Assembly (NCBI GenBank): GCA_964612995.1
Contig: CAZTGE010000172.1
Location: forward strand, 1-7,817
Origin: SLQH01 sp964612995
GTDB lineage: Bacteria; Planctomycetota; UBA11346
DNA length: 7,817 nt
Reading direction: 5' to 3'
Position 1 is the first letter of the stretch. Each line of letters opens with the position of its first letter. Positions 6,131 to 7,817 of the stretch are shown here, piece by piece. A program made the position numbers and the translations under genes. Under the pieces are notes generated by a model. That model did no database searches. It saw only the letters and a program-made list of their open reading frames with translations, and was not told the origin of the DNA.

Positions 6131-6828
6131 GCGTTGTCGCGGCGCAGGGCGCGGGCGCGCATACGTTGCTGCAGCAGTTGCGAGCCGCCGAGGGCGCCGA
6201 GCGAGAGCAGGACCGAGAGCAGGGTCAGCCGTAGCGCAGCTGGCTCGCCGCCCGGGATCTGGGTCGCGGTGTAGATCGCCACCGGCAGGGTCCGGGTCTC
6301 GCCAGCGAGGTTGCCGGCGAGGGTGATCGTCGCGCCGAATTCGCCCACGCTGCGAGCGAAGCCGAGGACCAGCCCGGCGAGGATGCCGGGCAGGGCCAGC
6401 GGCAGGGTCACGGTGCAGGTGCGGCGCCACAGGCCGGCGCCGAGCACCGCCGCCGCCTGTTCGAGTCTGGGGTCGACGAGTTCGATCGCGATGCGCACGC
6501 TGCGCACCACCAGCGGCAGCGCGATCACCGCCGCCGCAAGCACGGCGGCAGCGAAGGAGAAGGCCAGGTCGATGCCCAGCTGAGCGAGCAAGGGACCGAG
6601 CAGCCCGCGGCGTCCGACCACGAGCAGCAGCAGATAGCCGACCACCACCGGGGTCAGGACGAGCGGAAGGTGGACCAGCGCATCGAGCAGCATCCGTCCG
6701 GGGAAACGGCAGCGGGCCAGCACCCAGCCCAGGGCCACCCCCGGGACGGCGACCACCAGGCAGGCGCAACTCGCCACCTTGCACGAGAGCCACAGGGCTT
6801 CGAGTTCGGCCGGGCTGAACCAGCTCAT
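6127..6828 (-). CDS. modB: Molybdate ABC transporter permease ModB
   Basis: 233 residues (E. coli ModB about 229), the inner-membrane permease of the molybdate importer. Hydrophobic segments are visible near 15-38, 50-72, 88-108, 147-160 and 198-215. The EAA loop that docks ModC is at about 123-152 (EQAAAVLGAG through TLPLALPG). The hallmark FARSVGEFGATI (158-169) and the GNLAGETRTLPVAIY stretch (172-186) follow. ATG at 6828 overlaps the modA stop by ATGA and matches the usual N-terminus. The longer open frame upstream (to 7212) runs through modA in another frame and is Arg-rich non-protein sequence. As for modC, no clear Shine-Dalgarno sequence is present, which suggests translational coupling. 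Confidence 0.95.
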   Translation of the reverse strand: MSWFSPAELEALWLSCKVASCACLVVAVPGVALGWVLARCRFPGRMLLDALVHLPLVLTPVVVGYLLLLVVGRRGLLGPLLAQLGIDLAFSFAAAVLAAAVIALPLVVRSVRIAIELVDPRLEQAAAVLGAGLWRRTCTVTLPLALPGILAGLVLGFARSVGEFGATITLAGNLAGETRTLPVAIYTATQIPGGEPAALRLTLLSVLLSLGALGGSQLLQQRMRARALRRDNA

Positions 6829-7634
6829 GGCGATGGCGAGCCCGGCGCTGGGCCGAAGCCATGTCGTTCGAGGATCGCGCGCGCCCGATCGCTGGCGAGC
6901 CAGGCGAGGAAGGCCGCGGCCCGGGGGCCGGCGCCGGTGACCAGCGCCGCCGGGTAGACGATGGGGGTGTGGCTGTGCGGCGGCAGCCGGGCGAGGATGC
7001 GCACGTTGGCGGTGGAATGGGCGTCGGTGCTGTAGACCACGCCCCAGTCGACCTCTGCGCGTTCGACCAGCCGCAGCGCTGCCCGGATGTCTTTCGCCGC
7101 GATCAGCCGCGGTGCGAGCGCAGTCCACCAGCCGAGGGCCGTGAGCGATTCGCGCGCGTACATCCCCGCCGGCACATGGCTCGGATCGCCGGTGGACCAC
7201 GCAGTGGCGCACAGCGCCTCCGGCACCCCGCAGTGGATCAGATCGAGCGGCGCGAGGCCGCTGTCCTGCGGGGCGATGACGACGAGTCGGTTGGCGAGGA
7301 GGTCGATCCGGCTGGCGCTGTCGATCAGAGCGCGGGTCTGCAGGTGGTCCATCCAGTGTTGATTGGCGCTCAGATAGACGGCGACCGGTGCGCCGTGCTC
7401 GATCTGGCGCGCGAGGGTCGAGCTGCTGGCGTAGGTCGCTTCCACCGGTGTCCCGCCGTCGGCGTGCCAGGCGGCGATCAGCTCCTCCATCGCGGTGGTG
7501 GTGCTCGCGGCCGCGGCGACGATGATCGGCTGGGGCTGCGCGGGGCCTGTGGCGGAGAAATACGTGACTGCGGCCAGGCCGGAGACCGCGAGCAGGGCGG
7601 CGCTGAGCGCGGTCACGACAACGCGGGTGGGCAT
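6825..7634 (-). CDS. modA: Periplasmic molybdate-binding protein ModA
   Basis: 269 residues, first gene of the leftward modABC operon. A signal peptide is visible: Arg4, then a hydrophobic core at 5-25. There is no lipobox cysteine, so a soluble periplasmic protein is expected. The binding-protein hallmarks are AAAASTTTAMEEL (40-52), ASSSTLARQIEHGAPV (69-84), LSANQHWMD (88-96), GDPSHVPAGMYA (149-160) and WGVVYSTDA (197-205). Ser44, Ser71, Ala156, Ile183 and Tyr201 fall where E. coli ModA contacts the oxyanion (Ser12, Ser39, Ala125, Val152, Tyr170 of the mature protein, from memory). Molybdate is therefore the likely ligand, with tungstate also possible. ATG at 7634 is preceded by AGGAG (complement of 7640-7644) at five-base spacing. 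The stop overlaps modB by four bases. Confidence 0.95.
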   Translation of the reverse strand: MPTRVVVTALSAALLAVSGLAAVTYFSATGPAQPQPIIVAAAASTTTAMEELIAAWHADGGTPVEATYASSSTLARQIEHGAPVAVYLSANQHWMDHLQTRALIDSASRIDLLANRLVVIAPQDSGLAPLDLIHCGVPEALCATAWSTGDPSHVPAGMYARESLTALGWWTALAPRLIAAKDIRAALRLVERAEVDWGVVYSTDAHSTANVRILARLPPHSHTPIVYPAALVTGAGPRAAAFLAWLASDRARAILERHGFGPAPGSPSP

Positions 7635-7665
7635 GATGGCTCCTGAACGAGCAGGTTCACCACAT

Positions 7666-7694
7666 ATTATCGCGATCCGGGTGCGTGATTTCCA
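7666..7694 (-). promoter_or_regulatory. Candidate sigma70 promoter of modABC
   Basis: On the minus strand TGGAAA (7694-7689) and GATAAT (7671-7666) are separated by 17 bases, matching the consensus at four and five of six positions. Transcription would start near 7659 and give a leader of about 25 bases that holds the AGGAG ribosome site. Two near-identical octamers, ATCGCTAT (complement of 7694-7701) and ATCGCGAT (7669-7676), flank the -35 and overlap the -10 box. The first resembles half of a ModE box, but the inverted second half is missing. Confidence 0.5.
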
Positions 7695-7722
7695 TAGCGA
7701 TTTGCCAGTGACAAATTGGTCG

Positions 7723-7766
7723 TGATCGCCGCTGCAGGGCGAGCGATCAACGAGCAGCGGCGGTCA
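7723..7766. promoter_or_regulatory. 13-pair inverted repeat upstream of modA
   Basis: TGATCGCCGCTGC (7723-7735) pairs with GCAGCGGCGGTCA (7754-7766): 12 Watson-Crick pairs and one T-G, with an 18-base loop. The loop contains GCGATCA (7743-7749), which could pair instead with TGATCGC (7723-7729), so a second fold competes. In RNA the odd pair is a G-U wobble when read rightward, but an A-C mismatch when read leftward. This slightly favours a transcript running to the right, out of the window. It lies upstream of the proposed modA promoter and could also be a regulator-binding dyad. I see no match to the molybdenum-cofactor riboswitch. Confidence 0.5.
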
Positions 7767-7786
7767 GAATCTGACGGAAACGTCAG
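7763..7786 (+). promoter_or_regulatory. GAAA-capped hairpin with an alternative partner
   Basis: CTGACG (7771-7776) and CGTCAG (7781-7786) form a perfect 6-bp stem closed by a GAAA tetraloop. GTCAG at 7763-7767 can pair with the same CTGAC (7771-7775) instead, so the three segments form an alternating pair of hairpins. The GNRA loop exists only in the rightward RNA. It shares its left end with the larger dyad at 7723-7766. The following 31 bases contain only a tandem AAAAAGC AAAAAGC (7803-7816) before the window ends, with no visible start codon context. Confidence 0.4.
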
Positions 7787-7817
7787 TAGAGACGGGGCCA
7801 TCAAAAAGCAAAAAGCG

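Noticed and set aside
5579..6274. A 231-codon rightward open frame opposite modC and modB
   Set aside because: It is a shadow of conserved ABC transporter genes; low-complexity translation and no ribosome site.
5057..6862. A 601-codon leftward open frame that would extend ModC by 244 residues
   Set aside because: The extra part runs through modB in another frame, is Arg/Gly/Pro-rich and has no domain. ATG at 6130 gives the normal ModC length and the ATGA overlap.
7723..7786. Molybdenum-cofactor riboswitch of modABC
   Set aside because: The structure lies upstream of the likely modA promoter, its better-paired strand runs away from modA, and I do not see the conserved bases of that riboswitch.

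Overview
The window is GC-rich, tightly packed bacterial DNA. A Gram-negative proteobacterium is the best guess, because the molybdate ABC system has a periplasmic-type ModA and the intergenic dyads resemble those of GC-rich proteobacteria. No marker in the window fixes the taxon.

The layout has two converging halves. The left half is read rightward. Bases 1-59 are probably the 3' end of an upstream gene. Next come 200 bases of non-coding DNA with two hairpin repeats: an 81-base dyad built of 9-base units at 90-170, and a bulged GC-rich hairpin at 222-256. They are followed by a 707-residue fusion of a D-Ala-D-Ala-ligase-like ATP-grasp domain to a complete P1/DmpA-type self-cleaving aminopeptidase (282-2405). 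Ten bases later lies a zinc-dependent deacetylase of the HDAC/acetylpolyamine amidohydrolase family (2416-3426). After a 226-base spacer rich in competing dyads comes an NAD/metal-dependent family-4 glycosidase carrying the CHEV motif of alpha-galacturonidases (3653-5044).

The right half is read leftward. It is a compact molybdate importer, modA-modB-modC (7634 down to 5057), with 4-base ATGA overlaps at both junctions, a plausible sigma70 promoter, and a strongly dyadic 183-base region upstream of modA. The two halves meet tail to tail with 12 bases between stop codons, at a 10-pair inverted repeat.

modABC is conventional molybdate uptake. The part most worth attention is the ligase-peptidase fusion with its deacetylase neighbour: one polypeptide carries an amide-bond-forming ATP-grasp domain and an amide-bond-hydrolysing domain, and the next gene encodes a likely deacylase. 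This suggests a small pathway that makes, trims or recycles an amide, peptide or acylated amine. The substrate is unknown, and the link to the glycosidase is only by proximity.
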